Source of the DNA: Candidatus Ferrigenium altingense
Lineage (GTDB): Bacteria; Pseudomonadota; Gammaproteobacteria; Burkholderiales; Gallionellaceae
Length of the DNA: 64,000 nt
Assembly (NCBI GenBank): GCA_020621985.1
Contig: JAHRYS010000002.1
Coordinates: forward strand, 367,730-431,729
Direction: 5' to 3'
The notes beneath the pieces are model-generated. The model was not told where the DNA came from. It searched no databases and saw nothing but the letters and a program-made list of their open reading frames with translations. Made by a program: the position numbers and the translations under genes. Below are positions 62,620-64,000 of the stretch, in pieces; within the stretch, counting starts at the first letter, position 1, and every line of letters starts with the position of its first letter.

Positions 62620-63426
62620 ATGGACGACCACCAACTGCTGCGTTATAGCCGGCACATCCTGCTGCCGGAGATCGGCATCGAGGGACAGCAACGCCTGCTC
62701 GATGCCAGGGTGCTGATCATCGGCCTCGGCGGACTCGGCTCGCCCGCCGCGCTGTATCTCGCCGCCAGCGGGGTCGGGCAACTGACCCTGTGCGACCATG
62801 ACACGGTGGATTTCAGCAACCTGCAACGCCAGATCATCCACCGCACCGCATCGGTCGGCCAGCCCAAGGTCGTCTCCGCGCAGGCCGCGTTGCGCGACAT
62901 CAACCCCGAAGTCGAGTGCGTTGCCTTGCCGGTGCGCGCCGATGAAGCGCAGCTGCGCGAGCTGGTCGCGCAGGCCGATGTGGTGCTGGATTGCAGCGAT
63001 AATTTTGCTACGCGCTATGCCGTCAACCGCGTTTGTCTGGAGCTGCGCAAGCCGCTGGTTTCGGGCGCAGCAATCCAGTTCGACGGGCAGGTTTCGGTCT
63101 TCGATTTCCGCCGCGCAGATAACCAGGCAGATGCGTTTGAACAAACCGATGCGCCCTGCTACAACTGCCTGTTTCCGGAAGACAGCCTGGCCGCCGAATT
63201 GCGCTGCGCGACCACCGGAGTATTCGCCCCGCTGGTCGGCATCATCGGCTCGCTGCAGGCGGCGGAAACGCTCAAGCTGCTGATGGGCATCGAACGCGGC
63301 CTGAGCGGCAAGCTGCTGACGGTCAATGCGCTGGACATGCACATCATGCGCAGCTCGTTGAGCAAAGATCCCGCCTGCCACGCCTGCGGCGGCACGCCTT
63401 CCCAGACTGAACAGGTATTCATATGA
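62620..63426 (+). CDS. moeB: Molybdopterin-synthase adenylyltransferase MoeB
   Basis: 268 residues of the E1-like fold. [20 protein letters not shown] is the ATP loop, [11 protein letters not shown] holds the conserved Arg/Gln, [13 protein letters not shown] follows, and the zinc site is CYNC plus CHAC near the end. MoeB adenylates the MoaD C-terminus. ThiF has similar sequence; the moa context decides for MoeB. Its stop overlaps moaC by four bases. Confidence 0.9.
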   Translation: MDDHQLLRYSRHILLPEIGIEGQQRLLDARVLIIGLGGLGSPAALYLAASGVGQLTLCDHDTVDFSNLQRQIIHRTASVGQPKVVSAQAALRDINPEVECVALPVRADEAQLRELVAQADVVLDCSDNFATRYAVNRVCLELRKPLVSGAAIQFDGQVSVFDFRRADNQADAFEQTDAPCYNCLFPEDSLAAELRCATTGVFAPLVGIIGSLQAAETLKLLMGIERGLSGKLLTVNALDMHIMRSSLSKDPACHACGGTPSQTEQVFI

Positions 63427-63923
63427 ACGAATTGACCCATTTTTCCGATGCTGGACGGGCGCGCATGGTGGATGTTTCGGCAAAATCGGACACCCAGCGC
63501 GTCGCGATCGCCAGCGGCGTTCTGCGCATGCAGCCCGCGACACTGGAGCGCATCCGGGCCGGGCGGATCGCCAAGGGCGACGTGCTGACGGTGGCCGATG
63601 TCGGCGCGGTGATGGCGGCGAAGCGCACCTCCGACATGATCCCGATGTGCCACCCCATCGCGCTGACCGGTGTGGACGTCGAGTTCAGCGAAATTATTGA
63701 ACCGGACGCCAGCGGCTGCGTGGGCATCAGGGTCGTCACCACGGCAGGCTGTGTCGGGCAGACCGGCGTCGAGATGGAGGCATTGTGCGCCGCCAGTGTG
63801 GCGCTGCTGACCATTTACGACATGTGCAAGGCGATCGACCGGGGCATGCGCATCGAGTGCGTGCAACTGGAGGAGAAACGCGGCGGCAAGAGCGGCGTCT
63901 GGAAACGCGGTGAGGCGAAATGA
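63423..63923 (+). CDS. moaC: Cyclic pyranopterin monophosphate synthase MoaC
   Basis: 166 residues. [73 protein letters not shown] and [10 protein letters not shown] are the family signatures, including the Lys of the last block. It converts the MoaA product to cPMP. Coupled to moeB by ATGA overlap. Confidence 0.97.
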   Translation: MNELTHFSDAGRARMVDVSAKSDTQRVAIASGVLRMQPATLERIRAGRIAKGDVLTVADVGAVMAAKRTSDMIPMCHPIALTGVDVEFSEIIEPDASGCVGIRVVTTAGCVGQTGVEMEALCAASVALLTIYDMCKAIDRGMRIECVQLEEKRGGKSGVWKRGEAK

Positions 63924-63938
63924 TTCAAAAAACCTTTA

Positions 63939-63955
63939 CCACGAAGGACACGAAG
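63939..63955. repeat. CCACGAAG repeat, second copy
   Basis: CCACGAAGGACACGAAG matches the units at 45032-45060 in opposite orientation. It lies 16 bp after the moaC stop. Behind it a frame MGCMMPGN... opens at 63964 and runs off the window; nothing about it can be judged. Confidence 0.6.
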
Positions 63956-64000
63956 AGTTTTTTATGGGGTGCATGATGCCGGGCAATCATCTGAAAGGTG

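Noticed and set aside
62620..63426. ThiF or HesA instead of MoeB
   Set aside because: No thiamine genes are near; the gene is coupled to moaC and follows moaA, which favours MoeB.

Overview
The window looks like a chromosomal segment of a betaproteobacterium, most probably order Nitrosomonadales and close to Gallionellaceae such as Sideroxydans or Gallionella. That placement is an inference from recalled family resemblance: the metX-metW pair, the ferrooxidans-type GshA, the pyrB-pyrC' pair, the reduced regulatory PTS, the DUF3683 oxidase and the repeat families. Base composition is about 55-60% GC, except for an AT-richer insert at roughly 12.75-15.83 kb. Genes are densely packed and many pairs overlap by four bases (ATGA).

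Layout. 1-7.5 kb, minus strand: an AmpG-like permease (cut by the window edge), metX-metW behind a SAM-II riboswitch with a built-in terminator, and a tight operon gshA-apbE-(68-aa membrane protein)-EIIA-ptsH-ptsI. 7.6-10.9 kb, plus strand: yqgE-ruvX-pyrB-pyrC', where pyrC' lacks dihydroorotase metal ligands. 10.9-16.6 kb: a restriction-modification island. It holds an Eco29kI-like endonuclease and C5-methyltransferase, a second C5-methyltransferase, a GHKL ATPase with a C-terminal PD-(D/E)XK-like motif, and an EndoIII-like glycosylase. 16.6-24.2 kb: prlC, a DUF4124/thioredoxin-fold protein, xthA, a GldA/F/G-type ABC system and mutM. 24.4-27.6 kb, minus strand: an anaerobic ribonucleotide reductase operon in which the glycyl-radical domain is a separate 64-aa gene, controlled by two NrdR boxes.

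27.8-36.2 kb: a phosphoesterase, a DUF167 protein, a ferredoxin, coaD, rsmD (no normal start codon), an M16 protease pair, ftsY and ftsEX. 36.3-50.4 kb: yebC, an ene-reductase, a 541-aa protein of unknown function, a 1309-residue FAD/Fe-S oxidoreductase, thpR, corA, pldA, tcdA, tatD, a quinone oxidoreductase and a four-repeat protein. 50.5-60.3 kb: aroC, a 529-bp palindromic element, a toxin-antitoxin pair, a GT39 glycosyltransferase, an M48 protease, rpmE, cstA-ybdD and ispB. 60.4-64 kb: tRNA-Pro(CGG) and a molybdenum-cofactor operon (mobB-like, moaA, moeB, moaC).

The window is unusually rich in short dispersed repeats: REP-like GTAGG hairpins in inverted pairs, long inverted repeats, two MITE-like elements with a common design, and arrays of an 'RCAGATTAC' unit. 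Several repeats sit inside genes and stay in frame (tatD, the 1309-residue oxidase, probably thpR). Two REP elements contribute to or overlap stop codons. The observations most worth following are the SAM-II riboswitch/attenuator on metX, the split NrdD with its NrdR promoter, and the restriction island with the ATPase-nuclease and glycosylase.
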